64,000 nucleotides of DNA from Pseudomonas asturiensis (GCF_900143095.1 NZ_FRDA01000004.1:137265-201264); one strand, 5' to 3'; numbered from the stretch's first letter, positions 42,017-51,551 are shown. Numbers and translations are program-made. The notes: generated by a model from the letters alone, not told the origin.

Positions 42017-43969
42017 CTACCAAGTTGCAGGCACATCCCATGTCATCAAGCCGTTCTGGCAACGCCCCCACAAGCGCGAACCATCCGGGCTCCATTGGAG
42101 CTGTTCGAGATCCCGACATCCTGCATCATCGGATTGAAGCGTGAGGGATCGACCGTTTTCCAGGTTCCATAGCACCGCGACGTTTTTGCGGGTTCCGGTG
42201 GCGAGGGCCAACAGGCGGCCGTCAGGTGAGCCAACTGCCGTTTCGAGTGAGTCCTGATCGGGCAGGGTCAGTGAATACCGCACCTTGCCACTGGCGACAT
42301 CGACGACATGCACGCCAGGATTGCGACGTTTTCCCTCCATCAGCACAAAGCCGACTGCGATCCAGCGGCCTTTGACAGAGCCGAAAGGCTCCGGCGTCCA
42401 CTGTGCCATGCCGGTATCATCGGCGGGGTCCACCTCGCCAAAGCGGCGCGGCAACTTCACCACACGCAGTACCCGACCGGTTTTGCCATCGAGTTCGGAA
42501 AGCCCATAAGCGTCTTCGACCCAGACAGTGGGCAGCGTGCCGTCCCAGCGGACAGGCTTGATCTGGCCATTGCCGCGGGTGAAATAGTTCATCATTTCCT
42601 GACGTGGAGAGGCAAAGCGCAACGTGTAATTCCACTGCGTGCCATCCCCGGCCGGTTGTGCGGCGGCTTGCCAGACCTCGAACGTGTTGTGATCGGCAAG
42701 GTATTGGTGGCGATAGATCAACGGCGCGCCATTGCCGTCGGGGAAGTAGTCCATGTACGCGTTGTACTGCAAGCCCGGTTTGTCGAACACCATGGGATGT
42801 GTGTTCAGAGACTGTGTCTTCGCGTCGAAGCGCATGACGAGTGGGCCCTCGGTCATGTACGCCGATTGCCCGCTCGCGTCGCGCGACAACAGCCACTTGG
42901 TGAAGAATTGCGACGGCTTCCAGACTTCGCGCGGCTCGCCGGCGTCAGGCGACCAGTGCATCAGCGCGCGCGGATAACTGCGGATGAGCAAGACACTGCC
43001 ATCGGCCAGAACGGTGAAGTCATCCGGGTTCTTGAAGGGGAGAACCGCTCGCGCTTCAAGCACCCTGGCCTGGGTGTTCGGCAAGGTGAGCTGCGGCTCG
43101 CTGACCGAGGGCGTTGGCCTGGGTGGCGCGCGCCATCGTTCTGCGTCCACGCCAAGTTCCAGGTTCGCGTTCGGCAGTTTGCTCAATGCCTCGAAAACCG
43201 GGGTGAACAGCTCTCCGGGTACGCTGCTACGTTGCAGGCGCTTTGGCTGGCCGGGGCTGAAAATATTCAAATCGGCCAGGCGGCGTACCTGGCTTAGCAA
43301 CCCGCTTTCAGGATTTGGATACTCGTCATTGCGCGTCAAATAGACTGCAGTCACGGGGCGCCCGAATACCGCGTCCAGCTGGATCACATGGGCAATGACA
43401 ATACTGTTGCTACGGCCCATTGCGCCGTGTTCGCGTTTGGCACTGCCGTTCCAGTACGCGTACTGCTCGGTCAACAGGGCCATGCGCGGGCTGCCCGACT
43501 GAAAGCGCAGGGTGCGCTCAATGCGTTCAATACGCTCCGCAATCTCCGTTTCAGCCAGCGCTCCGTCACGAACGTACTGCTGCAGCCTGGGCATATCGAA
43601 TTGGCGAACGAGGTCGCGCACAAGGTCCGGGCGTCGCGTCAACAGCACAGCACCCCACGCGTTATCCATATTGGATACCGTGCCCATACCGGTCTCGCCG
43701 CGCACTGGCCCCAGAGGCTCCAGCGCCGAGACAACCACTGGCAGCACCTGGCTGAATGGCAGGGCAACGACCATTTTAACGCCCGCAAGCGGACGCCCGT
43801 TATTGGCCAGTTCTGAGGACTGCAAACTCGATGGCAGGCCTTTGTCGATGTCTTCCACATTGCTCGGCCTGATGTCCCAACCCTGTGGCAAGGTCACGGC
43901 GTTGCTGAAACTGCTATGGCTGATCGCTGCAACCCAGAACGCATACTTCCAAAGACCTGCCCATTTCAT
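42017..43969 (-). CDS. Hypothetical exported beta-propeller-like protein
   Basis: A 650-residue protein with a probable signal peptide (YAFWVAAISHSSFSNA). The N-terminal 250 residues are mixed alpha/beta with a long charged helix (LAETEIAERIERIERTLRFQ). The C-terminal 350 residues look like a WD40/YVTN-type propeller: LADGSVLLIRSYPRALMHWS, HVVDVASGKVRYSL, GSPDGRLLALATGTRKNVAV and LQWSPDGSRLWGRCQNGLM. No catalytic motif is visible and I do not recognise the family. It is divergent from the membrane protein gene at 44071, with which it may form a functional pair. Confidence 0.75.
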   Translation of the reverse strand: MKWAGLWKYAFWVAAISHSSFSNAVTLPQGWDIRPSNVEDIDKGLPSSLQSSELANNGRPLAGVKMVVALPFSQVLPVVVSALEPLGPVRGETGMGTVSNMDNAWGAVLLTRRPDLVRDLVRQFDMPRLQQYVRDGALAETEIAERIERIERTLRFQSGSPRMALLTEQYAYWNGSAKREHGAMGRSNSIVIAHVIQLDAVFGRPVTAVYLTRNDEYPNPESGLLSQVRRLADLNIFSPGQPKRLQRSSVPGELFTPVFEALSKLPNANLELGVDAERWRAPPRPTPSVSEPQLTLPNTQARVLEARAVLPFKNPDDFTVLADGSVLLIRSYPRALMHWSPDAGEPREVWKPSQFFTKWLLSRDASGQSAYMTEGPLVMRFDAKTQSLNTHPMVFDKPGLQYNAYMDYFPDGNGAPLIYRHQYLADHNTFEVWQAAAQPAGDGTQWNYTLRFASPRQEMMNYFTRGNGQIKPVRWDGTLPTVWVEDAYGLSELDGKTGRVLRVVKLPRRFGEVDPADDTGMAQWTPEPFGSVKGRWIAVGFVLMEGKRRNPGVHVVDVASGKVRYSLTLPDQDSLETAVGSPDGRLLALATGTRKNVAVLWNLENGRSLTLQSDDAGCRDLEQLQWSPDGSRLWGRCQNGLMTWDVPATW

Positions 43970-44070
43970 GTGTTTTGCTTCCCTGACCGTTCGATGCGTG
44001 CTGGAACTTGGGGAAGTGCCATCGCTCGGATTATTCTGCGGGGTCTGTCGTGAGGTTTACAAGGGCGTCC

Positions 44071-45066
44071 ATGATCCCCATCAATCCGCTGGCCATGATG
44101 ATCGGCTTCCTGATCTTCATCTTTTCCCAAGTCTTGCTCGGGCTATTGATTGCCTGCGTGTTGGCTTTGCTGATTCCGCGTTGCAGGCGTTACATGCTGG
44201 CAAGGCGTTGGCGCTTCGGTCTGATTGTCGTCGGCCTTGCGTTCGCCAGCGTGCCCTACGTCTGGAGCGAGATCACTGATTGGCAAGACTGGCGTGCACA
44301 CAACCCGCGCCTTGAGCGTGACGAGGTGCTGGGCGATCTGGTGCTGCCAGCGGGCACCCGGGTCCGGCTCGACTACCTGGAGCCGTTCAACGACCTGAGT
44401 GGTGATCCCGTGCCCTACGGCCTGCAGAGCCTCAAGCAAGCTGACTTCGAACGCACGCCAGGCGATATTCTGGGGCTGAGTGTACGTCGCCTGGAACTGT
44501 GGCCACACCATGGCTCGGCGACGGTCGAGGCTGTGGCCGTCAGTGACCTGCAAGGCTGGAAGTGTGAGCCGGGCGAGATCGAGTTTCACTTCCCGTTCGG
44601 AGCCCACTTCAAACTCTCCGAGTGGCACCTGTATGGCTGTACGCTGGCGCCAGGCAGCTCATTGGGTGGCATTGTCTGGCCGGGACCTGTGAAGGTGTTT
44701 TCCACTGAAGGTGAAGGTTGGGAGGTGAGGGCCGGTGACACATCGATCTCACTTTTCGGGCTGGAACTGCGCTGGCTGAGCATGCGCCTGAACAAGCCTT
44801 ACGGTGATGTGCTCGGATGGGACGGCGTACTGAACCGTGAGGCTGATGTCGGCCCTGTTCACTACCCTGTCGGCACTCAGGTTCGTCGATATCACGAGGC
44901 TTTGCTTTTCAGCCCGCCAGCAGAAACTTCAGCGCTGGATCGTCGCACGGGGACGCCCATCGAGGCCGATCATTCGGTTTTGCAGCGTGTTTCCGGTGAA
45001 GTACTGGGGATACGCCCGAACAGCCAGGAGGGCTTACGGTCCTTAGGGAATATCGTGACGCCCTGA
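44071..45066 (+). CDS. Hypothetical membrane-anchored protein
   Basis: 331 residues from ATG 44071, with AAGGG seven bases upstream; the frame is open from 44008. There are two N-terminal transmembrane helices at about 6-35 (MMIGFLIFIFSQVLLGLLIA) and 47-64. A 260-residue domain of mainly beta character follows, with recurring phrases such as LVLPAGTRVRLDYLEPFNDL, APGSSLGGIVWPGPVKVFS and HYPVGTQVRRYHEALLFSPP, about 90 residues apart. This hints at three related repeats of a barrel-like unit. The family is not recognised. Context is the unknown cluster 42-48 kb. Confidence 0.72.
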   Translation: MIPINPLAMMIGFLIFIFSQVLLGLLIACVLALLIPRCRRYMLARRWRFGLIVVGLAFASVPYVWSEITDWQDWRAHNPRLERDEVLGDLVLPAGTRVRLDYLEPFNDLSGDPVPYGLQSLKQADFERTPGDILGLSVRRLELWPHHGSATVEAVAVSDLQGWKCEPGEIEFHFPFGAHFKLSEWHLYGCTLAPGSSLGGIVWPGPVKVFSTEGEGWEVRAGDTSISLFGLELRWLSMRLNKPYGDVLGWDGVLNREADVGPVHYPVGTQVRRYHEALLFSPPAETSALDRRTGTPIEADHSVLQRVSGEVLGIRPNSQEGLRSLGNIVTP

Positions 45067-45283
45067 GGCAACATGGCGGGGTCTTGAGCGCCATGAACAT
45101 GATTGTTTCAGCGCTGCGAAGGCGGTTGACAGCCAACACTGAACCCTACGCTATCTGGCTACGCGGTATGAATGGCATCAGGTATTCTTCGCCGCGTTAA
45201 CAGGATCCTGACCCAGTGAGGCATCAAGTCGCTTGTCATGGCCTTTACAGTGACGACAGGCACGGTATATCAGGAGTGGCGGC

Positions 45284-46252
45284 ATGTTAATTGGATATCG
45301 GTTCGAGCGTACCGCGCAGGGTGATCTGCACATTCACACTCGCAACCTACTGCAGGACGCCATAGCGGTGCTGTTAGGCCCCATCGCCATTGCCGCGCCA
45401 GTGATATTCATCGTGTGCGTGACCATCAATGGAGGATCGCCGCTGGTGGATGTGGGGCCCTTGAACGCGCTTCTGATGGTGCTCGGGATACTGCTGTTAG
45501 CAGCCCTTGGCCTGGTGATTATGGTTTACACCGGTTTCCGCGAGACGTTGCTCTTATTGCGACTTGAGGGTGAAGGCAGGCGCCGTACCCGAAATTTCTT
45601 TGGACGCCGTGAACGCGTGCAAGCGGTCTTTAGCATCGATACCCCCAACTACCTTGAACTTCGCCGTCACGCGCAGAGCAAGCCGATCTACACCCAGCTC
45701 TGGCTGGTCATGCGCGATGGCACCGAGCATCGCCTGACGACCAGCAGCGTTCCGATTGTGCCGGGAAGCAAGCGCACTGACCTGTTACTCAGCCACCTGG
45801 CCGACTATCTGAACGTGGCAGTGCCCACCGAAGTCGTCATTGATTCGTCGAGTGGTTCAGCAGGGATCCATACGCCTGCGCCAGCGCCTGCAAAAGTCAG
45901 CGCCGCAAAGCGCGTGAAGCAACGTCCAGGACAAGAGCCCGTGTCCCCGCTGGAGTCGACCCAAAAAATCGGCATGCCCGCTCGCGCGATAAGCGCTCTG
46001 TTGGGGATCTTTTTCGCCGTGCTGGAGCTGACTAACGTGTTCCAACTGGTGCCTTCTCTGTTTTCCGGGCGGTTGCGTGTCACAGGCTTGCGAACGCGTC
46101 CGACGATTTACTACTGGAATGAACAGCCACTGGCTTTTTCATTTCATATGCTGGCCGGCTTCGTCGAAGTGCTGATTATCAGTGTCATCGCCTGGACATG
46201 CTTGCGCATAGCGATCCGCGGCTGGATTGAATCCAATCCCTTAAAAAGATAA
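45284..46252 (+). CDS. Hypothetical membrane protein with four transmembrane helices
   Basis: A 322-residue protein. Two helices are near the N-terminus (about 27-49 and 62-85) and two near the C-terminus (about 231-254 and 286-311). A cytoplasmic-looking middle domain (FFGRRERVQAVFSIDTPNYL; QLWLVMRDGTEHRLTTSSVP) resembles a small PH-like fold. An Ala/Pro-rich linker (TPAPAPAKVSAAKRVK) follows. The ATG lies a few bases after CAGGAG. I do not recognise the family or a partner. Confidence 0.72.
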   Translation: MLIGYRFERTAQGDLHIHTRNLLQDAIAVLLGPIAIAAPVIFIVCVTINGGSPLVDVGPLNALLMVLGILLLAALGLVIMVYTGFRETLLLLRLEGEGRRRTRNFFGRRERVQAVFSIDTPNYLELRRHAQSKPIYTQLWLVMRDGTEHRLTTSSVPIVPGSKRTDLLLSHLADYLNVAVPTEVVIDSSSGSAGIHTPAPAPAKVSAAKRVKQRPGQEPVSPLESTQKIGMPARAISALLGIFFAVLELTNVFQLVPSLFSGRLRVTGLRTRPTIYYWNEQPLAFSFHMLAGFVEVLIISVIAWTCLRIAIRGWIESNPLKR

Positions 46253-46306
46253 TTCGGTCGCGGACTGCCCGAAAACAGACAGTCACAATTGGAGCATCCA
46301 GTCATC

Positions 46307-47089
46307 ATGGACATTCAGTTTCACGGTAACGAAAGGCTTGAAAACCCGGCTATCGGTACCTGTGACGAGTACAGCCTGAGCGCGATTTCCAGCCTGGATG
46401 AACTCGTCAGTGCCTATCGAAAACTCGCGGCCGATCATCCCGGTTTCAGGCCGTTGTTCTCGCTGGACGATTATCCTCAGGCCCGCTACACGTCGGGGCA
46501 TGCGCGCAATCATCTTGGACTGGACGATGTCACCGAAGAAGACATCGCCAGTCTGCCGCCCGAGTGTTTCGAAAACGGCGAATACCTGGGCTATCCCACC
46601 ACCAAAGCCGAGTTCCCGCTCTGCCTTCGCAACTTCATGAAACTGGCTTCAGCGGTCTCGTTTCAGGATGCTTGCGCCCATGGTCTGACCCTTGATGAAC
46701 GTGCCGTGCAGGAATGGATTGATTATCAGCAAAACCCGGTATCGCTGCTCGACCAGCCGCTCTCGGCCATTCTGGTTCCAGTCGAGCAGTCCTGTGAGGC
46801 CCTCGCTGCATTTCCCAACGGCTACTTCGCCAGCGACCTTGACCCTGCGCAAAACTTTGCCGTGGCGCGGCATTTTTCTCGCGTGCATGGCTATGAGTTG
46901 ATCGGGGTCGGTGCGGCTTATCTCGGATTTTTGCGTGAAGAGCCTCTCGATCTCTCTGAAGCCCACGCTGTCGCAAACGATTTATGTGCGCTGTACAACG
47001 TCCCTGATGAAAGCCGTCCGACATGGGTGTCGGTTGTTATGAAAGCTATTTGCGGGCGGGCGTATTTATGGTTGCGGTACGTGGAATGA
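46307..47089 (+). CDS. Hypothetical soluble protein
   Basis: A 260-residue acidic, soluble protein starting at ATG 46307 behind GGAG. It has no signal peptide or membrane helix. Recognisable stretches such as SSLDELVSAYRKLAADHPGF and HFSRVHGYELIGVGAAYLGF give no family match that I know. It follows the membrane protein at 45284 after 54 bases on the same strand and could share its transcript. Confidence 0.7.
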   Translation: MDIQFHGNERLENPAIGTCDEYSLSAISSLDELVSAYRKLAADHPGFRPLFSLDDYPQARYTSGHARNHLGLDDVTEEDIASLPPECFENGEYLGYPTTKAEFPLCLRNFMKLASAVSFQDACAHGLTLDERAVQEWIDYQQNPVSLLDQPLSAILVPVEQSCEALAAFPNGYFASDLDPAQNFAVARHFSRVHGYELIGVGAAYLGFLREEPLDLSEAHAVANDLCALYNVPDESRPTWVSVVMKAICGRAYLWLRYVE

Positions 47090-47353
47090 GGCTCGAGAAG
47101 CGGGGTCGACGAGTCCGCTCCGAACACGGGTTCTGTCCGACATTGCAGCCTGAAATCGGAACGCGGTCTGGCGCATTCACGCATCGCCCTGGCTCCGCAA
47201 CACTCATCCGCACGCTGGCTTCACCAAACGATGAACTTGCTTGAGGGCATCAGTTTTGGGAATCTACCCGGCTTTTATGCACACGTGACCTCTCTCAAGT
47301 CGTCACATGATGTGCCTCTATCAGGTCATTTAAGTCACTCAGGATGTCGTCTC

Positions 47354-47986
47354 ATGAATGGAAAACTGGCAATTGTCATTGCAATGGGTTTGTTGGCCGG
47401 GTGCTCAGACCCCAAGAAGGCAAGCGAAGAAAATTTTGAAAAAGCCGCACAGGCTTACCTCGATACCCAGTATCCGAAATGCTTCGTTCTCGCTGCTTTC
47501 CCGGTTGCCAGTAAGGAGTTCGACGTCTCGGGCCAGAACAAGACGTTCCACGCTCTGGCAGGCGCAGGTGTTCTCAAAGAGACTGAGCTTTCCCGCAAGG
47601 AAATCCCTAAAAGTGTATTCAGCGAAGCGCGCACCGATGTGCGTTACTCGTATGACCTGACGGACGAAGGACGTAAGTACTACAAGGACAACGTTCAGAA
47701 GCTCATGAATGGCAATACGGTCGGGGGCATTTGCGTAGGGAAAGCGAAGGTGGTCAAGATTGATCAGTTCAGCGAGCCAGGGGAGATGATGGGGCAGAAA
47801 ATTTCTCGGGTGACCTATTCGTATCAGATCAACGACCTGCCCGGTTGGGCGCGTGACCCTAATGTTGTTGCGTCGTCTGAGGCTTTAAAAGCGGCTGTTG
47901 ACAGCGAAAAGCTGCCCATTAAAGAAACCCGAGCCATGGTACTGACGAACAATGGATGGGTGCACGAGCGTCTGTTCGGGAAGTGA
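47354..47986 (+). CDS. Hypothetical lipoprotein
   Basis: A 210-residue protein from ATG 47354. The signal MNGKLAIVIAMGLLAGCSDP carries a clear lipobox (LLAGC), so it should be lipid-anchored. The mature domain is alpha/beta and ends with LTNNGWVHERLFGK. The family is not recognised. The frame is open upstream to 47231, without coding character. Confidence 0.78.
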   Translation: MNGKLAIVIAMGLLAGCSDPKKASEENFEKAAQAYLDTQYPKCFVLAAFPVASKEFDVSGQNKTFHALAGAGVLKETELSRKEIPKSVFSEARTDVRYSYDLTDEGRKYYKDNVQKLMNGNTVGGICVGKAKVVKIDQFSEPGEMMGQKISRVTYSYQINDLPGWARDPNVVASSEALKAAVDSEKLPIKETRAMVLTNNGWVHERLFGK

Positions 47987-48408
47987 TTGACTGCACTGCG
48001 CATCTCGCTGGCTGTTCTTGGTAGTGGCCAGTGGGGGGCCATCAGGGGCCAGCGGTTTGATCGGCGATGAGCAGGGGCGATCAGGTGCTTTATCAAAAAC
48101 ACCATTCCTGCACTTGAACCGCTCGACACATCGATCTCGCCAAGGTCGCGGTGTGGTACGGGAACGATTCCAGAGGAACAGGCATGACATTGACAGTCGA
48201 AGAACTGGTCAGAGTGGCGATGAGCAATCCGGTAAATGCGCAAATTACCTCGCGTTTGCCTTTTCATTGGTGCTGAGCCAGTGCATGCGTGTCGATGGCA
48301 GAACGCGTGCGGTGCTGAACAAACCCCGCTACACATTGAATTTATGAGGCTTCGATCAGGTCATTTGAAGGGTAAACGTCAGAACACCCACCCCTTCAAG
48401 GACCGACG
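47987..48408. other. Intergenic region containing only the nucleotidyltransferase remnant
   Basis: Apart from the remnant at 48184-48347 I see no gene in these 420 bases. A frame at 48018-48347 overlaps the remnant in another register and has no motif. Confidence 0.5.
48184..48347 (+). pseudogene. Remnant of a nucleotidyltransferase-family (DUF925-type) gene
   Basis: From ATG 48184, behind GAGGAAC, the frame reads MTLTVEELVRVAMSNPVNAQ and ITSRLP, then stops at 48274-48276. Shifting frame, the text continues LVLSQCMRVDGRTRAVLN to TGA at 48345. The pieces match the start of a nucleotidyltransferase family whose members read roughly AMSNPVNA, then RLP-x-LGL-x-QCMLTAGCLFQ-x-VWN. Only about 50 of an expected 190 or so codons survive, so the gene is frameshifted and truncated. 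Confidence 0.7.
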
Positions 48409-48849
48409 ATGACCTTTTTCATTTTTCTCCTGGCCTGCGCCGCCGCCGCAAGCACCGGCATCATTTTCAAGCCCGGCCAATGGTACGAATCGCTGACCAA
48501 ACCCGGTTTCACGCCGCCGAACTGGGCGTTTCCGGTCGCGTGGACGATCATCTATCTGCTGCTCGCCTGGGCCGGTTACCGTTTGAGCCTGATCCCGGGC
48601 AGCCAGGAAGTACTGGCGCTGTGGGCCGCGCAGATTGCCTTGAATACATTGTGGACGCCGGTGTTTTTTGGTGCGCACAAGCCGTTGGCCGGGATGGTGA
48701 TCATCTCGGTGCTGTGGGCGGTGGTGGCGACGATGGTGGTAATGGCGTTGCGGCTGGATGTGATCACCGGCCTGATTCTGTTTCCCTACCTTGTCTGGCT
48801 CTGTGTGGCCGCAGCGCTGAATTTCTCGATCCTGCGCAACAATCGTTGA
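48409..48849 (+). CDS. tspO: TspO/MBR-family tryptophan-rich sensory protein
   Basis: A 146-residue membrane protein with five transmembrane helices. TspO landmarks are WYESLTKPGFTPPNWAFPVA in the first loop, WTIIYLLLAWAGYRL, ALNTLWTPVFFG and the C-terminal PYLVWLCVAAALNFSILRNN. Bacterial TspO binds porphyrins and helps regulate or degrade tetrapyrroles under stress. It is a single gene with its own promoter to the left. Confidence 0.93.
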   Translation: MTFFIFLLACAAAASTGIIFKPGQWYESLTKPGFTPPNWAFPVAWTIIYLLLAWAGYRLSLIPGSQEVLALWAAQIALNTLWTPVFFGAHKPLAGMVIISVLWAVVATMVVMALRLDVITGLILFPYLVWLCVAAALNFSILRNNR

Positions 48850-48963
48850 GGCAGCCCAGGGTCGGCCTGAGCATGCTGAGCATTGATAAATGCGCCACAG
48901 CCCTACAGAATCGCGCCCCGATCCGGCCTCGGTGCCGGACGTTCTGAATGAAAGGGGCTGCGG

Positions 48964-49674
48964 TTGAACGAACATTTATTGTCCATGCGCCTGGAACGTG
49001 TGGCGGCACAGGTGCCTGTCGGCGCACGCCTGGCCGATATCGGTTCTGACCATGGCTACCTGCCCGTTGCGCTGATGCGCCGAGGTGTCATTGCCGCAGC
49101 GGTGGCAGGTGAGGTGGCGTTGACGCCGTTTCACTCAGCCCAACGCGTGGTGCGGGAAAACGGTTTTGAGAACGCGATTGTCGTTCGCCTGGCTGATGGG
49201 CTCGCTGCCATCGAGCCTGACGACGGGATCACCGCCATCACCCTCTGCGGCATGGGCGGTGAGACGATTCGCGATATCCTCGACAGAGGCAAGGTGCATC
49301 TGAGTGGCCAGGCGCGACTGATCATGCAGCCCAACGGTGGCGAGCAGCCCCTGCGGCAATGGCTGATGGACAACGATTATCGAATTGTCGGCGAGGAAGT
49401 TCTGCGCGAGAACCGTTTCGACTACGAGATCATCGTCGCCGAACGCACTGGCCCGGTGGCGTACAGCGCAGAGGCGCTGTATTTCGGTCCGCTGCTGCTT
49501 GAAGAACGCAGCCCGGCGTTTCTGGCCAAGTGGCAGCGCAGACTGAGTCAGCGTCAGAAAACCCTGAACAACTTCGCCCGAGCGCAGGCGGTGCCTGAGG
49601 ACAAGCTGCACGATATCGGCCAGCAGATCCGGTGGATCACCCGCGTGCTGGCAAGTGCTTGCGGGGCTGACTAA
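48964..49674 (+). CDS. trmK: tRNA (adenine-22-N1)-methyltransferase TrmK
   Basis: A 236-residue SAM-dependent methyltransferase of the TrmK/YqfN family. Motif I is RLADIGSDHGYLPVAL near residue 22, followed by AGEVALTPFHSAQRVV, motif IV ITLCGMGGETIRDIL near 98 and LIMQPNGGEQPLRQWL. It methylates A22 in the D-loop of some tRNAs. The start is a TTG at 48964 with AAAGGGG seven bases upstream; an ATG further in would delete the N-terminal helix. Its stop overlaps that of the convergent transporter gene. Confidence 0.9.
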   Translation: MNEHLLSMRLERVAAQVPVGARLADIGSDHGYLPVALMRRGVIAAAVAGEVALTPFHSAQRVVRENGFENAIVVRLADGLAAIEPDDGITAITLCGMGGETIRDILDRGKVHLSGQARLIMQPNGGEQPLRQWLMDNDYRIVGEEVLRENRFDYEIIVAERTGPVAYSAEALYFGPLLLEERSPAFLAKWQRRLSQRQKTLNNFARAQAVPEDKLHDIGQQIRWITRVLASACGAD

Positions 49675-50513
49675 AGCCCAAGACACACCGCGCCCGCGGC
49701 AACCAGTGTGCAGACGGCCCAGCGTCGAGCGCTCATGGACTGGCCCAGAAACAGCCTGCCGATAAGCGCTGCAAACACCACACTGGTCTCACGTAATGCC
49801 GACACGCCGCCCATCGCGCCCGACTGCATCGCCCAGATCACGATGCCGTAGGCGGCGATGGACACCAGACCGCCCAGGACCGACGAACCGACTGCAGCGG
49901 GATGGGTGCGCAGCGACGTCACCAGCGCGTTGAGTCCACGGCGTGCTACAAACAGCATCGGCATCGTCCAGTAGAACAAGAACATCCAGGCTGTGTAGGC
50001 CAGCGGCTGGCCTCCGGATTGCCTCACGCCAATGCCGTCTATCACGGTATACAGCGCGATCAGCACACCTGTTGCCAGCGCGGTCAGAACATCGGCGCGG
50101 GACACATGACGATCAAGGAGGGCGAGGGTAAGTATGCCGCCCGATATCAGGCCGATGCCCAGGGCGTGCACGGCACTGATGCCTTCGTGTGCAAATATGG
50201 CCGCGCCGAGCGTGACCAACAGCGGTGATGAGCCCCGGGCAATCGCATAGGCCACCGCCAGATCACCGCGCCGGTATGAGCGCACCAGGCTGAGCGTGTA
50301 GACGAAATGCACCAGACCCGACGCGATAATGTAGGGCCAGGCTTGGGCGGCAGGCAGCGGCAGGACCATGACGGCGACGGTGGCCACCGTTGCGATCAGA
50401 AGGCCCATCCAGGCCATGGACAAGTGGCGGTCGCGGTTGCCATGTAGCATGGCGTTCCAGCCTGCGTGGAGCACAGCTGCGAGAAGAACGAGGCCACCAG
50501 CGTAACTGAACAT
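49671..50513 (-). CDS. EamA/DMT-family transporter
   Basis: A 280-residue protein with ten predicted transmembrane helices in two EamA halves (LVLLAAVLHAGWNAMLHGNR at the start; LGGLVSIAAYGIVIWAMQSG in the second half). DMT members export amino acids or other metabolites; the substrate is unknown. It diverges from a LysR regulator gene 135 bases away, which probably controls it. A convergent stop-codon overlap with trmK is at 49671-49674. Confidence 0.9.
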   Translation of the reverse strand: MFSYAGGLVLLAAVLHAGWNAMLHGNRDRHLSMAWMGLLIATVATVAVMVLPLPAAQAWPYIIASGLVHFVYTLSLVRSYRRGDLAVAYAIARGSSPLLVTLGAAIFAHEGISAVHALGIGLISGGILTLALLDRHVSRADVLTALATGVLIALYTVIDGIGVRQSGGQPLAYTAWMFLFYWTMPMLFVARRGLNALVTSLRTHPAAVGSSVLGGLVSIAAYGIVIWAMQSGAMGGVSALRETSVVFAALIGRLFLGQSMSARRWAVCTLVAAGAVCLGL

Positions 50514-50648
50514 GATTTTTCCCGGACAGGCAGAGCAAGGGAGCCGACAGCTACCGTGGCGTTGATTCGCTGATCAGCAAAATATCTATCTTGGCCCCGG
50601 CTGACAAACCAGATAAATTGGCTGTTCACATTAGTCTGGCTATTGCGA

Positions 50649-51536
50649 ATGAAGCGAGAACTGCCCCCGCTCAATGCCTTGCGCGCTTTTGAGGCGGCCG
50701 GCCGTCTGGGCAGCTTCAAGCAGGCGGCAGCCGAGTTGCATGTCACGTCTGGAGCGATCAGCCAGAGCGTGCGTCTGCTGGAAGACTGGCTCGGCGCATT
50801 GCTGTTCGAACGGCATAATCGCCGGGTGATACTGACCCCGGCAGCCAAGGCTTATCTGGCTGAAATCGGCCCTTTGTTTGAGCGCATCGCACAGGCCACG
50901 GCGCGGTTCGGCTTACCTGACCCTGCCCCTCGCACATTGCTGGTGAACGCGCTGGCAACCTTTACCCTGCGCTGGCTGGTCCCCAGGCTTGAGGCCTTTC
51001 GTGCCAGTCATCCCGGCATCGATGTACAGGTGCACACCTCCAACAAAGCGGTTGAAAGCCTGAAGGATCCCTACGACATCATCATTCGTGGTGGGCCGGA
51101 CACGCTCTATGGCTACTCGACCCGCACGTTCCTTCGTGAAGACCGGCTACCGGTGTGCAGCCCGGCGCTGCTGGAGCGGCTGCCGCTTCGGGTGCCCCAG
51201 GAACTGGAGCGGCACACGCTGCTGCACACCTCAAGCCTGCCCAGGCTTTGGCCTGACTGGCTCGCCAGCGCCGAGGTGCCAGCCTTGCAGCCTGCTGCGG
51301 GCGTGGTATTCGACCATTTTTACCTGACCTTGCAGGCAGCCATCGACGGGCTCGGCATCGCCATGGGGCCCACGGCATTGGTGGCCAGCGACCTGCAGGC
51401 TGGCCGGCTGGTCACGCCGTTTACCGGGCCTCGCCTCACGTCACGCAGTTACTGCGCCTATGTCCCGGACCAGAAGCTTGGCGATGAAACGGTGCAGCTG
51501 TTCTGCTCATGGCTTGAAGGGCAGGGCGGTGGTTAA
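50649..51536 (+). CDS. LysR-family regulator, GcvA-like
   Basis: A 295-residue LysR-type regulator from ATG 50649. The helix-turn-helix is in LNALRAFEAAGRLGSFKQAA, then ELHVTSGAISQSVRLLE. The effector domain carries the GcvA-like FTLRWLVPRLEAFRASHPGI. It is divergent from the EamA transporter gene, the common regulator-exporter arrangement. Confidence 0.92.
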   Translation: MKRELPPLNALRAFEAAGRLGSFKQAAAELHVTSGAISQSVRLLEDWLGALLFERHNRRVILTPAAKAYLAEIGPLFERIAQATARFGLPDPAPRTLLVNALATFTLRWLVPRLEAFRASHPGIDVQVHTSNKAVESLKDPYDIIIRGGPDTLYGYSTRTFLREDRLPVCSPALLERLPLRVPQELERHTLLHTSSLPRLWPDWLASAEVPALQPAAGVVFDHFYLTLQAAIDGLGIAMGPTALVASDLQAGRLVTPFTGPRLTSRSYCAYVPDQKLGDETVQLFCSWLEGQGGG

Positions 51537-51551
51537 GCGAGTGGCAGGGTA

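Noticed and set aside
42308..43297. 329-codon plus-strand frame within the propeller-like gene
   Set aside because: Arginine/histidine-rich, no ribosome site and no motif; the opposite strand carries a signal peptide and propeller repeats.
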